Positions 1 through 8,897 of a stretch of DNA of 64,000 bases are shown piece after piece. The stretch spans positions 119,605 to 183,604 of the forward strand of contig NZ_QJTI01000005.1 in the NCBI RefSeq assembly GCF_003217325.1, written 5' to 3'. The notes beneath the pieces are model-generated. The model worked only from the letters and a program-made list of their open reading frames with translations, did not search any database and had not been told where the DNA came from. A program made the translations under genes and the position numbers. Numbering within the stretch: position 1 is the stretch's first letter; each line of letters begins with the position of its first letter. This DNA is from Rhodopseudomonas faecalis. Its GTDB lineage: Bacteria > Pseudomonadota > Alphaproteobacteria > Rhizobiales > Xanthobacteraceae.

Positions 1-377
1 CAAGCCGACAGCATCCGCGTGAATTGCCGCAGCTGGCAGCGGAACATCTGCACCTGGTAGAGATCGGCTGCCTGGAACGCCAGCACCATGGCAGAAGTCA
101 TCGCAAAGATCGCCGCCATGTACGGCCAGGTAGCGCCATCGTTGCGCGCCACGTAACCGAAATACAGAACAACGCCGGTCAGGCTGATCAGAACGAAGTC
201 GCTGATGCGCGCCATACCAGTGATCACAACCGGCGAATAGGCGGGGCGCACTTTCTCGTTGGCAATAGCAAGCGCCGGTGCGGAGAGCCGGCGGCGGCGC
301 TCAACGGGTACACCGGTCGGTGTGGCGCTCGGCGTTGCAGCTGCGCTGATCAGCGCGCGTGCGTCGATAGGTTCCAA
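1..377 (-). CDS. Undecaprenyl-phosphate sugar phosphotransferase, N-terminal part (cut by window edge)
   Basis: Only about 125 N-terminal residues lie in the window; the gene runs off the left edge. The visible part has a polar leader of about 55 residues, then hydrophobic segments (ISDFVLISLTGVVLYFGY, then MAAIFAMTSAMVLAF) followed by ADLYQVQMFR. This pattern matches the N-terminal membrane region of the WcaJ/ExoY-type initiating transferases, which move a hexose-1-phosphate onto undecaprenyl phosphate at the inner membrane. The catalytic C-terminal domain is not visible. An in-frame TAA two codons upstream forces a TTG start at 377 or a later internal start; GGGAC sits a plausible distance upstream of the TTG. 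It is divergent from the Wzc-like gene at 707, which supports an exopolysaccharide role. The family call is inferred. Confidence 0.6.
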   Translation of the reverse strand, partial: MEPIDARALISAAATPSATPTGVPVERRRRLSAPALAIANEKVRPAYSPVVITGMARISDFVLISLTGVVLYFGYVARNDGATWPYMAAIFAMTSAMVLAFQAADLYQVQMFRCQLRQFTRMLSA

Positions 378-706
378 GACTTACTGTCCCGTATTTGCCG
401 CAAGCGGTCAGGCCGCGTCAGCGATCGTTTTCTTCATTCTGCTATCGATTAACGGAAAACTTGGAACAATTAGTTAGCGGCTCGTGCGACAACTGCTGCG
501 CATCGTCTGGGGCCATCCCAACTACACTTCAGATCACGACATTCCACAGGGATTGCGCGACCTTGAGTTGTGATTTTGATCCCAAAACTCATGACCGCTG
601 GCGCGGCGCCCCTTAAGCAAGCGTCGCCCGGCAATTAACGCCCCGGCAACCTTAATGAAGTGTAATCGCTGCCAGACTCAGCGGGGACACGGGTCGGGAG
701 TTTTCC
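378..706. other. Divergent intergenic region of exopolysaccharide genes
   Basis: This 329-base gap separates two divergently read polysaccharide genes and must hold both promoters. It is more AT-rich than its flanks around 420-600. GGGAG lies just before the ATG at 707. I see no clear sigma-70 hexamer pair, riboswitch or coding frame. Confidence 0.4.
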
Positions 707-2782
707 ATGCGTTTGGCGTTTTGGCGGAAGGGCGGCGGCGTGCCGGTCGGTGAGGCGGCTACGGCTGACCCGACTGCGGACAATGACGCCGAAGCGCCGT
801 CTGGGCGCCAGGCAGCGGCCATTTTGCGCCAGAAGAAATGGCGCGTGCTGGCGCCGACCGCGCTGGCGCTGTTGCTGTCGCTGGCGATCGTCAGCCTGAT
901 GGCGCCGCGTTATCAATCAACCTTGCAGCTCTCGAGCGAGCGCCCGAGCGCCGTGCGGCAGCAATTGCTGAAATCGCGCGACATCGCCCGCGAGGTGATC
1001 GACAGCGCCAAGCTGATGGAGCGGCCGGAATTCGATCCGGTGCGCGGCCAGCCGTCGGCGCTGAAATCGCTGGCGTCATTGGCCGGCCTTGCCAAGGATC
1101 CGCTGGTGCAGACGCCCGAGCAGCGCGTGCTGGCCGCTTATTTCGACCGGCTGACAGTCGAGGCCGATGACGCCGCGCGAACGTTGGTGGTGGGGTTCCA
1201 GTCCAGCGATCCCAACCTTGCGGAAGAGGTGGTCGAGGCGATCGCCGAGCACGCCGAGGTGTTGGAAGAGACGCTGCGGCAGCAGCAGGCGAGCGCCGAT
1301 GCCCAGCGTCGGACCGGCGCGATCGACCAGCAGCGCAAGCGGCTGGCGGAGGCCGAGGCGCGGGTTGCACAATTGCGCGCGCTGTCGGTGGATGGCGATG
1401 GTGCCGCAAATCTCAATACCGAATTGATCAAGGCGCGCGCGCAGAAGTCCGAGGCCGAAGCCAAGGCGCGGCTGCTGCAAGACGCGCTGCAAAGCGGCCG
1501 GCCGATCGATGTCGCGGCGCTTGATGCCGAACCGATGCGCCGGCTGACCGAGCGGCGGGCCGCGCTGCGCGGCGAACTGGCTCAGCAGTCGCTGACCTTG
1601 CTCGATGGCCATCCGCGCATCAAGGAGCTGAAGGCGCAACTCGCCGAGCTGGATCGGCAGCTTCGTGCCGAGGCGACGCGGCAGGCGCAATCATTGGAAG
1701 TTGAGGCGCGGCTCGCCGCCGAGCGGATCGACAGCCTGACCGCTAACCTCGAGCAACTCGCCCGGCAGCCGTCGCCGGCGTCCGACAAGTCGCAGCTCGC
1801 CGCGGCGGAACGCGAGCTGAATGCGCAGCGTGTCAAGCTTGAGTCCGAGCAGGCTGCCGGCCGCGCGACGGCCGAGCCCGAAGCGACGGATGCCGAGGCG
1901 GCCGACCAGCAGATGGTGTCGACCACGCCGGTTGCTCCGCGCAAGCTGCCGATCGTGCTGGCGGCGACGCTCGCCACCATGCTGCTCTCCGCAGGGGTCA
2001 CGGTCGCGCGCCACAGGCCGCGTCCAGCCGCGCCGTCGGAAGCGGATGATGGCGCGGATGAGGATGTCGGGGAGCAGGGCACCGCGATGGAGCCCGAACC
2101 GCTGACGCCGCCGGTCGAGACGGCGATCGAAGTGCCGGCCGACCCGGTGCCGGCCTTCACCGCGGCTGTACCCGACACCCATCCTGCCTTGGCGGCCGCG
2201 GTCGGCGACCTTGAGGCGCTGGCTGCCGAGCTGAGCAAGGCCGGCCGCGCGGCGCGCAAGCTGACATTCCTGGGGGCCCGCCAGCCGGGCGGCGCCACCA
2301 TGACCGCATTGACGCTGGCGCGGCTGTTGTCGCGGAGCGCCAAGGTGGTGCTGATCGATCTGGCGCCGTCATCGCTCGCGCTGCGGGCGATTTCGACCGA
2401 CCCGGCGGCGCCGGGCCTTGCCGAATTGCTGCTGAAACAGGCCTCGTTCGGCGACATCATCAATCGCGACCGCTTTTCGCAGCTGCATCTGGTCACCACT
2501 GGCCATGGCGGCGCCGACCGGGCGCTGCTGCGCTCGCCAGAGCTCAACCTGGTGCTCGATGCGCTGCTGCGCGTCTATGACCACGTGTTGCTCGATGCCA
2601 GCGCCGCGACCGACCTGTCCGCGGGACTTTTGAGCGCGCAGGCGCATGCCATCGTGCTGCCAGAGCCGGACATGACGGCGCATGAGCAGGCGCAGCGGCG
2701 CGCGCAGCTGATGGCGGTTGGATTTTCGGATGTGACGATGCTGGGCAGCCCGCCGCCACTCGCCGTGCCGGCAGCGGCCTGA
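707..2782 (+). CDS. Wzc/GumC-like polysaccharide co-polymerase with degenerate ATPase domain
   Basis: 691 residues. It likely controls chain length and export of an exopolysaccharide in the inner membrane. Order of parts: cytoplasmic leader; membrane segment near 47-66; a long periplasmic region rich in Gln, Glu, Ala and Arg (about 170-390) that should form coiled coil; a second membrane segment near 412-432; an acidic linker; then a CpsD/Wzc-like nucleotide-binding fold from about 515. The Walker A position reads GARQPGGATMTAL, so the GK[ST] is missing. Walker A' is VVLIDLA and the Walker B-like strand is DHVLLDAS. There is no C-terminal tyrosine cluster. The kinase domain is therefore probably inactive, while the co-polymerase part looks intact. 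GGGAG precedes the ATG. The divergent neighbour is a likely priming transferase. Confidence 0.75.
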   Translation: MRLAFWRKGGGVPVGEAATADPTADNDAEAPSGRQAAAILRQKKWRVLAPTALALLLSLAIVSLMAPRYQSTLQLSSERPSAVRQQLLKSRDIAREVIDSAKLMERPEFDPVRGQPSALKSLASLAGLAKDPLVQTPEQRVLAAYFDRLTVEADDAARTLVVGFQSSDPNLAEEVVEAIAEHAEVLEETLRQQQASADAQRRTGAIDQQRKRLAEAEARVAQLRALSVDGDGAANLNTELIKARAQKSEAEAKARLLQDALQSGRPIDVAALDAEPMRRLTERRAALRGELAQQSLTLLDGHPRIKELKAQLAELDRQLRAEATRQAQSLEVEARLAAERIDSLTANLEQLARQPSPASDKSQLAAAERELNAQRVKLESEQAAGRATAEPEATDAEAADQQMVSTTPVAPRKLPIVLAATLATMLLSAGVTVARHRPRPAAPSEADDGADEDVGEQGTAMEPEPLTPPVETAIEVPADPVPAFTAAVPDTHPALAAAVGDLEALAAELSKAGRAARKLTFLGARQPGGATMTALTLARLLSRSAKVVLIDLAPSSLALRAISTDPAAPGLAELLLKQASFGDIINRDRFSQLHLVTTGHGGADRALLRSPELNLVLDALLRVYDHVLLDASAATDLSAGLLSAQAHAIVLPEPDMTAHEQAQRRAQLMAVGFSDVTMLGSPPPLAVPAAA

Positions 2783-2802
2783 CGGGACTTTTGGGCGCCG
2801 CC

Positions 2803-3015
2803 TCAGGCGGTGCGGTCAGGCCGCGACATCCAGCTCACGATCGGCATCGCCGGCAGCACCCAGCCGAGCCCGACCACGACATAGAAGCCGGCCTGCATCC
2901 ATTTGGAGTCCTGGATCAGCGGGAACTGGGCCAGCACCATGCCGAACAGCGACCAGGTGATGGCCAGCACCAGCAGACCGATGGTTCCAACGAATTTGCG
3001 GGTGCGGATCTTCAT
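2803..3015 (-). CDS. DUF2842 small membrane protein
   Basis: 70 residues with two hydrophobic segments (about 9-30 and 42-61), separated by a short polar turn with [11 protein letters not shown]. The pattern and length fit the DUF2842 family of small alphaproteobacterial inner-membrane proteins of unknown function. The ATG at 3015 follows a start consistent with the compact family length; an open frame extends upstream but overlaps the leader of the divergent ctaA gene. It ends 20 bases from the Wzc-like gene stop, with convergent reading. Confidence 0.65.
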   Translation of the reverse strand: MKIRTRKFVGTIGLLVLAITWSLFGMVLAQFPLIQDSKWMQAGFYVVVGLGWVLPAMPIVSWMSRPDRTA

Positions 3016-3104
3016 GGTTTCGGGTCCGGAGCAATGTACCGCGCGGGTTGCGCGCATGCAGCGTGGCGATAGGCTGCGAAAAACACATTCGGGGTAGGGC
3101 GTCA

Positions 3105-4148
3105 ATGGCCGGTTCCTCCAACGCTCGATTTGTTGCGCTGCGCATCTGGCTGTTTTCGGTCGCGGGGCTGATCGTGGCGATGGTGTTGGTCGGCGGCGCC
3201 ACAAGGCTGACCGGCTCCGGCCTGTCGATCGTGGAATGGCAGCTGGTGACCGGCACGCTGCCGCCGTTGTCGGACCAGCAATGGCTTGAGGCGTTTTCGG
3301 CCTATCAGCAGATACCGCAATATCGCCAGCTCAATGCCGGCATGACGCTGGCCGAGTTCAAGACGATCTTTTGGTGGGAGTGGAGCCATCGGCTGCTCGG
3401 CCGCGTGATCGGCCTCGCTTATCTGGTGCCATTCCTCTGGTTCATCTGGCGCGGCGGGCTGGAACGCACGCTGCAGCGCCGGCTGTGGCTGATTTTTGCG
3501 CTCGGCGCGCTGCAAGGAGCTGTCGGCTGGTGGATGGTGAGCTCCGGGCTGACGCAGCGCGTCGAGGTCGCGCAGGAACGGCTGGCGATCCATCTGACGC
3601 TGGCGCTGGCGATCTTCGCGGCGATCATCTGGACGCTGCAACGGCTTGGCCCACAACACAAAGAACAAGGTTCTAAGCGGCTGCGCTTCACGGCAGCGGC
3701 GCTGCTGGCGCTGGTATTCGTGCAGCTATTTCTGGGAGCGCTGGTCGCCGGGCTGCGTGCCGGGCGAATCTACAACACCTGGCCGCTGATCGACGGCGCG
3801 CTGCTGCCAGCGGCGCAGCGGCTGTGGCTCGAAACGCCATGGTGGCGCAATCTGGTCGATAATCAGCTCACCGTGCAGTTCAATCACCGCATGATGGCCT
3901 ATGCGCTGTGCGCCCTCGCACTGCTGCATGTGATCGATGCGTGGCGCTGCCGGGCGGCGACAAGCAGCGCGCTGCTGCTACTCGGTGCACTGCTATTGCA
4001 GGCCGGGGCCGGGGTGCTGACGCTGCTCTATCAGGTTCCGATCGGACTTGGGCTGTTGCATCAGGCGCTGGCGGTGCTGGTGCTGACACTGGCGGTTACG
4101 CATCTGGCGCGGCTGTGGCCGCCGCGCGCGCCACAGCTCCTTCGCTAG
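3105..4148 (+). CDS. ctaA: Haem A synthase (COX15/CtaA family)
   Basis: 347 residues. It oxidises the C8 methyl of haem O to the formyl of haem A for aa3-type cytochrome oxidase, in the inner membrane. About eight transmembrane helices are visible. Conserved histidines occur in [33 protein letters not shown] and [10 protein letters not shown], matching the haem-ligand pattern of the family. The motif [16 protein letters not shown] near the N terminus is also characteristic. The ATG at 3105 has GGGGTAGGG just upstream, and it starts right before the first helix. It diverges from the DUF2842 gene with about 90 bases between them. Confidence 0.93.
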   Translation: MAGSSNARFVALRIWLFSVAGLIVAMVLVGGATRLTGSGLSIVEWQLVTGTLPPLSDQQWLEAFSAYQQIPQYRQLNAGMTLAEFKTIFWWEWSHRLLGRVIGLAYLVPFLWFIWRGGLERTLQRRLWLIFALGALQGAVGWWMVSSGLTQRVEVAQERLAIHLTLALAIFAAIIWTLQRLGPQHKEQGSKRLRFTAAALLALVFVQLFLGALVAGLRAGRIYNTWPLIDGALLPAAQRLWLETPWWRNLVDNQLTVQFNHRMMAYALCALALLHVIDAWRCRAATSSALLLLGALLLQAGAGVLTLLYQVPIGLGLLHQALAVLVLTLAVTHLARLWPPRAPQLLR

Positions 4149-4160
4149 AGCAGCGGCGAA

Positions 4161-4502
4161 CTACTCGGCCTTGCCGTATTGAATGACCTGCACCTTCTCC
4201 AGCGTCACCAGGCCGCTGCTGCCGTTCATCATCACATTGAGCTCGGGCAGAAAGCCGTTGATCGCCTGCTCGCTGTCAACGATCTCGATCACCAGCGGCA
4301 GGTCCTGTGACAGCCGCAAAATCTTCGCGGTGTGCAGCCGGCTGCTCTTGCCATAGCCGACCGGGCCACGCAGCACGGTGGCACCAGCCAGATGCAGCTC
4401 GCGCGCCTTGAGCACGATCGCCTCATGCAGCGGCGTGCCCTCAAATCGATCGTCCTCGCCGATATAGATGCGCAGCAGCACCGCCTCTTTGGGAAGATCC
4501 AT
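4161..4502 (-). CDS. DUF190 protein downstream of fluoride channels
   Basis: 113 residues, starting MDLPKEAVLLRIYIGEDD. The core has FEGTPLHEAIVLKARELHLAGATVLRG and VIEIVDSE, the pattern of the DUF190 family, small soluble PII-like ferredoxin-fold proteins often encoded with crcB. It lies 2 bases after the second crcB gene, in the same operon. A role in sensing or gating fluoride export is a guess from context. No nucleotide-binding residue can be assigned with confidence. Confidence 0.8.
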   Translation of the reverse strand: MDLPKEAVLLRIYIGEDDRFEGTPLHEAIVLKARELHLAGATVLRGPVGYGKSSRLHTAKILRLSQDLPLVIEIVDSEQAINGFLPELNVMMNGSSGLVTLEKVQVIQYGKAE

Positions 4503-4504
4503 GA

Positions 4505-4936
4505 TCAGGTTCCTTTCAGACGATTGAGCCTTGTGGCGGCGAGAAGCCCAAGCCACGCCGCGAGCAGCCATGCGACCGGCGAGCTGCCAAGATAGATCAG
4601 CGCCGCCAGCGCGTGGCCATGATGCAGCAAGTCAAGCATTTCCAGGCTGAAGCCGGAGAAGGTGGTGTAACCGCCGCAAATGCCGGTCATCACAAATTGC
4701 CGCTGCCGGCTGGAAGCGAACAGCCGGCCGTCCGGCGCGGTGATCGCGGCATAAAAGCCGATCAGCAGCGAGCCGGTGACGTTGACGGTCAGCGTTGCCC
4801 ACGGAAACCCTGGGCCGAGCAGCGCGTGTTGCGCGAGCGCCAATAGATGACGCGCCAAGCCGCCGATCACGCTGCCAGCGGCGATGTAGCCATAGAGCAC
4901 GGCGCGATCGAGCATTTCGCTGCGGCGAGCGCTCAT
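4505..4936 (-). CDS. crcB: CrcB/Fluc fluoride ion channel, second copy
   Basis: 143 residues, four hydrophobic segments. Fluc proteins export fluoride passively as antiparallel dimers. Visible family motifs: GSVIGGLARHLLAL in helix 1, FPWATLTVNVTGSLLIGF with the conserved Asn in helix 2, and GGYTTFSGFSLE with the phenylalanine box and sodium-site Thr residues in helix 3. The chosen ATG at 4936 overlaps the stop of the upstream crcB by 4 bases (ATGA), so translation is likely coupled. Two adjacent genes suggest a heterodimeric channel, in which each subunit has a fixed orientation. Confidence 0.9.
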   Translation of the reverse strand: MSARRSEMLDRAVLYGYIAAGSVIGGLARHLLALAQHALLGPGFPWATLTVNVTGSLLIGFYAAITAPDGRLFASSRQRQFVMTGICGGYTTFSGFSLEMLDLLHHGHALAALIYLGSSPVAWLLAAWLGLLAATRLNRLKGT

Positions 4937-5337
4937 GGCAGCACGCTCCACCAGCGGCCCGAGGCATAGCCGAGCGCGACCACGACCAGCCCCAGCACCA
5001 GCGTGAACATCACATTGCACGCCGCGCGCAACGCTTCACCTTGGCGGGCGAGCGTGAGGGTCTGCAGGCTGAATGACGACACCGTGGTGTAGCAGCCGAG
5101 AAAGCCGGTGACCGCAAACAGCCACGGTCCAGGCGTCGCGAACCAGCCGCGCCCGGTGCTGGCCAGGGCACCGAACACGCCAATCACGAACGCACCGCTG
5201 AGATTGACGATCAGCGTGCCCCACGGAAAGGTCTCGCCGATCCGCCGTGCCACCCAGCCGGACACGAAGAACCGCGCCATGCCGCCGAGCGCGCTGCCGA
5301 GCGCCACAAAGAGCAGCCCTGTGACGACCTCGATCAT
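4933..5337 (-). CDS. crcB: CrcB/Fluc fluoride ion channel, first copy
   Basis: 134 residues, four hydrophobic segments. Motifs: GSALGGMARFFVSG, FPWGTLIVNLSGAFVIG and GCYTTVSSFSLQT. In the last, the first Phe of the usual TTFS box is Val, which the paralogue downstream keeps as Phe. Asymmetric loss of one Phe per subunit is expected when two copies form an obligate heterodimer. It starts 23 bases after the metY stop, so it may be read from the metY promoter. I found no fluoride riboswitch ahead of it. Confidence 0.9.
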   Translation of the reverse strand: MIEVVTGLLFVALGSALGGMARFFVSGWVARRIGETFPWGTLIVNLSGAFVIGVFGALASTGRGWFATPGPWLFAVTGFLGCYTTVSSFSLQTLTLARQGEALRAACNVMFTLVLGLVVVALGYASGRWWSVLP

Positions 5338-5360
5338 GATGGCGGCTGGCGCGGCCGCAC

Positions 5361-6641
5361 TCAGGCGCCGAGCGCCTGCTCCAGATCGGCGATCAAATCT
5401 TCCTTGTCCTCAATGCCGATCGAGACCCGCACCACGTCCGGCGCGGCGCCGGCCGCGGTCTTTTGCTCATCGCTGAGCTGGCTGTGGGTGGTGGAGGCCG
5501 GGTGGATGATCAGCGAGCGGGTGTCGCCGACATTGGCGAGATGCGAGAACAATTTCAGCTTGGCGACCAGATCGACGCCGGCCTGATAACCGCCCTTGAG
5601 CGCGAAGGTGAACACCGCGCCGGCGCCCTTCGGTGCGTATTTGCGCTGCAGGTTGTTGTAAGGATCGCTGGGCAGGCCGGCATAATTGACCTGTGCCACT
5701 GCCGGATGCTTCGACAGCCATTCGGCAATCGCCTTGGCGTTGTCGCAGTGCTTCTGCATGCGCAGCGGCAGGGTTTCGATGCCGGTCATGATCATGAAGG
5801 CGTTGAACGGCGATATCGCCGGCCCGAGGTCGCGCAGGCCGAGCACGCGGCAGGCGATCGCGAATGCGAAATTGCCAAAAGTCTCTTGAATCTTCAGGCC
5901 ATGATATTCCGGGCGCGGCTCGCTCAGCATCGGATATTTGTTGTCGCGCGACCAATCGAAGGTGCCGGCGTCGACGATGATGCCGCCGAGCGAATTGCCA
6001 TGGCCGCCGAGGAACTTGGTGAGCGAATGCACCACGATGTCGGCGCCGTGGTCGATCGGGCGGATCAGATAGGGCGTCGCCAGCGTGTTATCGACGATCA
6101 GCGGCACGCCGGCCTTGCGCGCCACCGCGGCGATCGCTTCGATATCGGTGATGGAGCCGCCCGGATTGGCGATCGACTCGATGAAGATCGCCTTGGTGCG
6201 CGGCGTCACCGCGCGCTCGAAGCTGCCGATGTCATCGGGATCGGCCCACGCCACGTTCCAGCCAAAACTCTGAAAAGCGTGTTTGAACTGATTGATCGTG
6301 CCGCCATAGAGCTTGCGCGCCGCGATGAATTCATCGCCGGGCTGCAGCAGCATCTGGAACGCCACCAGCTGCGCGGCATGGCCGGACGCGGTCGCGAGCG
6401 CCGCGGTGCCGCCTTCCAGCGCCGCAACGCGCTCCTCAAGCACCGCGGTGGTCGGGTTGGTGATGCGGGTATAGATGTTGCCGAACGCCTGCAGCCCGAA
6501 CAGCGAGGCGGCGTGGTCGGCGTCGTTAAAGACGTAGGACGTGGTCTGATAGATCGGCGTGGCGCGCGCGCCGGTGGTGGGGTCCGGCTGGGCTCCGGCG
6601 TGAACGGCGAGAGTGGCGAACCCGGGGCTGCGATCGGTCAT
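5361..6641 (-). CDS. metY: O-acetylhomoserine aminocarboxypropyltransferase (sulfhydrylase)
   Basis: 426 residues, a full-length cytoplasmic PLP enzyme of the Cys/Met metabolism family. It makes homocysteine from O-acetylhomoserine and sulfide. The PLP lysine is in [13 protein letters not shown]. Other family signatures are [18 protein letters not shown] near the N terminus, YTRITNPT, and the C-terminal [17 protein letters not shown]. The motif spacing favours the MetY subgroup over MetB/MetC. A sigma-70-like promoter lies just upstream. The fluoride-channel genes follow 23 bases later on the same strand. Confidence 0.93.
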   Translation of the reverse strand: MTDRSPGFATLAVHAGAQPDPTTGARATPIYQTTSYVFNDADHAASLFGLQAFGNIYTRITNPTTAVLEERVAALEGGTAALATASGHAAQLVAFQMLLQPGDEFIAARKLYGGTINQFKHAFQSFGWNVAWADPDDIGSFERAVTPRTKAIFIESIANPGGSITDIEAIAAVARKAGVPLIVDNTLATPYLIRPIDHGADIVVHSLTKFLGGHGNSLGGIIVDAGTFDWSRDNKYPMLSEPRPEYHGLKIQETFGNFAFAIACRVLGLRDLGPAISPFNAFMIMTGIETLPLRMQKHCDNAKAIAEWLSKHPAVAQVNYAGLPSDPYNNLQRKYAPKGAGAVFTFALKGGYQAGVDLVAKLKLFSHLANVGDTRSLIIHPASTTHSQLSDEQKTAAGAAPDVVRVSIGIEDKEDLIADLEQALGA

Positions 6642-6672
6642 GACTGATCCTATGTGCGTTGAGAATTGCCGG

Positions 6673-6702
6673 TTATCTGAGCCGATCGGGCGGAGGCGTC
6701 AA
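6673..6702 (-). promoter_or_regulatory. Putative sigma-70 promoter of metY
   Basis: Reading the minus strand, TTGACG (6702-6697) is followed after 18 bases by AGATAA (6678-6673), about 30 bases before the metY ATG. No SAM riboswitch fold was recognised in the short leader. Confidence 0.4.
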
Positions 6703-6724
6703 GCAAGGGCCGCGACGGTCGGTA

Positions 6725-7315
6725 TTAGCTGTTGTCAGGTTTTGAGTCGGTGCGCCGCGGCGCGGCAAGCGTGCCGCCGGCAAGGCTCGATTGGCCGAGC
6801 GCCAGGCGCATGCCAGTGGTCGGCATCGGGCGGCGCTTGGAACTGAGCGTGCGCGAATTGACGCCGAGCCAGCCGATCTCGGCCGACAGCCGCGCATATT
6901 CGATTTTCGGGCAGCGGTTCATCACCACTTTGACGCCGGCTTGTTCCGCGAGCGCGGCCGCCGTATCGTGGCGCACGCCAAGCTGCATCCAGATCACCTT
7001 GGGCAGCGGCTTAAGCGCCAGCGCTTCTTCGACCGCGGGCAGCACCCGATCGGCATTGCGAAACAGATCGACCATATCGACCGGGCGATCGATCGCTGTC
7101 AGCGACGCCACAAAGGGGCGGCCGAGCAGCTCTTTGCCGACCTGGCCGGGATTGACTGGAATCACGTCATAGCCGCGCTCGGCGAGATATTTGAACACGA
7201 AGTAGCTCGGGCGGATGGTGAGCGGCGACACGCCGACCACGGCGACCGTCTTGACCTCGTTCAAAATGGCGCGGATGTCATCGTCGCGATAGTCGTCATG
7301 ATGAAGGGCGGTCAT
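6725..7315 (-). CDS. CoA-binding (YccU-like) protein
   Basis: 196 residues. Residues about 15-140 form a Rossmann-type CoA-binding domain: VAVVGVSPLTIRPSYFVFKYL, then YDVIPVNPG and PLPKVIWMQLGVRHD. These match the CoA_binding_2 (YccU) family of cytosolic proteins. The conserved cysteine segment NRCPKIEY is present. The C-terminal 45 residues are low complexity and probably disordered. Its role is unknown. It lies upstream of metY on the same strand, about 80 bases away, with a likely promoter in between. Confidence 0.8.
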   Translation of the reverse strand: MTALHHDDYRDDDIRAILNEVKTVAVVGVSPLTIRPSYFVFKYLAERGYDVIPVNPGQVGKELLGRPFVASLTAIDRPVDMVDLFRNADRVLPAVEEALALKPLPKVIWMQLGVRHDTAAALAEQAGVKVVMNRCPKIEYARLSAEIGWLGVNSRTLSSKRRPMPTTGMRLALGQSSLAGGTLAAPRRTDSKPDNS

Positions 7316-7384
7316 AACGGCGATCCAGCACGGGCGGGGTGGGCAAGCGACGCAGCGGGCAGGGGCGCGCTCAGCGATCCTTCC

Positions 7385-8212
7385 TCAGCGATCCTTCCAC
7401 AGCGGCGGGCGCTTGTCGATGAATGCTCGGATGCCCTCGTCGGCGTCTTCTGCCATCAGATTGTCGGTCATCACGCCGGAGGCGAAGTTATAGGCCTCGG
7501 TCAGCGGCAGTTCGAGCTGACGATAGAACGCCGCTTTGCCAACGCGCACCGTGTACGCCGATTTGCTGGCGATGCGCCGCGCCAGATCGATGGCCGCCGC
7601 GCGTTCGGTACCAGCCGGTACCACGCGATTGACCAGGCCGATCGCCGCAGCGGTCGCGGCATCGACCGGTTCGCCGGTCAGCAGCATATGCATGGCGTGT
7701 TTGGGCGCGACATTGCGCGACAACGCCACCATCGGCGTCGAGCAGAACAGCCCAATATCGACGCCCGGCGTGGCAAAGCTGGCATTGTCGGCGGCGATCG
7801 CAAGGTCGCAGCTCGCCACCAGCTGGCAGCCGGCGGCAGTTGCGACGCCTTGCACGGCAGCGATCACCGGCTTGGGCAGGTGCACGATCGACTGCATCAT
7901 CGCGCTGCAGGCGCTGATCAGCCGCGCGAAGCAGGCGCGGCCTTGATCGGGATCGGCGCGGTGCGCCGTGATTTCCTTCAGATCATGACCAGCGCAAAAC
8001 GCCGGCCCATTGGCCGTGATCACCACGGCGCGAATGCCGTCGTCCCGCGCGATGGAATCAAGTTCCGCCTGCAGATCGCTGATCAGGTCTTTCGACAGGC
8101 TGTTGCGCGCGGCCGGACGATTGAGCGTCAACACCGCAACACCGCTTTCAACGGTTTCGCGCAGCAGAGCAGGGGTGTGGGAGGCGACAGGATAGACAGG
8201 CTGGACGGTCAT
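7385..8212 (-). CDS. Enoyl-CoA hydratase/isomerase family protein (ECHDC3-like)
   Basis: 275 residues, a single crotonase fold. The oxyanion-hole segment is AFCAGHDLKEI and the second is GVATAAGCQLVASCDLAIA. The GHDLKE motif is typical of the ECHDC3-like branch. The catalytic Glu positions of classical hydratases are not both clear: the second motif has GCQL where hydratases carry a Glu-bearing GGGxEL, so the reaction should not be assumed. I chose the ATG at 8212 because the upstream extension has poor coding character. It diverges from the thioesterase gene, hinting at shared acyl-CoA metabolism. Confidence 0.85.
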   Translation of the reverse strand: MTVQPVYPVASHTPALLRETVESGVAVLTLNRPAARNSLSKDLISDLQAELDSIARDDGIRAVVITANGPAFCAGHDLKEITAHRADPDQGRACFARLISACSAMMQSIVHLPKPVIAAVQGVATAAGCQLVASCDLAIAADNASFATPGVDIGLFCSTPMVALSRNVAPKHAMHMLLTGEPVDAATAAAIGLVNRVVPAGTERAAAIDLARRIASKSAYTVRVGKAAFYRQLELPLTEAYNFASGVMTDNLMAEDADEGIRAFIDKRPPLWKDR

Positions 8213-8311
8213 TGATGATCCGGGGCTGGGAACGGCAATCATGTTATTGTAACAGACCATTGTGAAGCGCGGTGATCAATGAAACGGCGCGACAAGGGTG
8301 GGACGACCAAG

Positions 8312-8740
8312 ATGAGAAATGCCAAGATGAGCGTGGCGGAAGTCGAGAGCTTTCTGCACCATGAGTTTCCGCAAGCGTTCGCTCACGATGACATCAGCAT
8401 TGAATGCGCCGACGGTTCGACCAGCCTGCTGCGCCAGCGCTTCTCCGAGCGGCTGCTGCGGCCGGGCGGCACCATCTCCGGGCCGACGCTGATGACGCTG
8501 GCCGATTTTGCGATGTATGTGGTGCTGCTGTCGGCGATCGGCCCGGTCGGGCTCGCGGTCACTACCAATCTCAACATCAATTTCCTGCGCAAGGGCCAGC
8601 CCGGCCAGGACGTGCTGGCGACTGCGCGGCTACTCAAGCTCGGCAAGCGGCTGGCGGTCGGCGAGGTGCTGCTGCTGTCGGGCACCTGTCCGGACCCAAT
8701 CGCGCATGTGACCTCGACCTATTCCATTCCAAATGCTTGA
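8312..8740 (+). CDS. PaaI/hotdog-fold acyl-CoA thioesterase
   Basis: About 142 residues. The hotdog helix carries GTISGPTLMTLADFAMYVVLLSA, in which the Asp is the usual catalytic or water-activating residue, followed by AVTTNLNINFLRKGQPG and LGKRLAVGEVLLLSG, as in the phenylacetic-acid thioesterase family. It would hydrolyse an acyl-CoA in the cytoplasm; the substrate is unknown. Starts at 8279, 8312 or 8327 are all in frame. I prefer 8312 because GGGTGGGA sits eight bases ahead. It diverges from the enoyl-CoA hydratase-like gene with a 99-base gap. Confidence 0.85.
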   Translation: MRNAKMSVAEVESFLHHEFPQAFAHDDISIECADGSTSLLRQRFSERLLRPGGTISGPTLMTLADFAMYVVLLSAIGPVGLAVTTNLNINFLRKGQPGQDVLATARLLKLGKRLAVGEVLLLSGTCPDPIAHVTSTYSIPNA

Positions 8741-8897
8741 ACTTTTTGCGGGTAATATCGCACCATATTCATAAGTCATTGTTCTGATTGAGCAATGTCC
8801 GGCGCGCGGGGATTGACGGCGGCCCGGCCGTTAATTACAAGCACGCCAAGTCCGGCGCATCGGCGCTGAACCGTTCCCCATTCATGGAAGATCTCGC

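Noticed and set aside
5338..5360. Fluoride riboswitch before crcB
   Set aside because: The 23-base gap is too short to hold the crcB RNA, and the longer metY leader shows no match.
5463..6647. 394-codon open frame on the plus strand
   Set aside because: It is antisense to metY; the minus frame has clear PLP-enzyme motifs, and the plus frame is rich in Arg/Gly/His typical of shadows in GC-rich DNA.
6791..8215. 474-codon plus-strand frame
   Set aside because: It spans two minus-strand genes (CoA-binding and enoyl-CoA hydratase-like) and has no protein-family signal.
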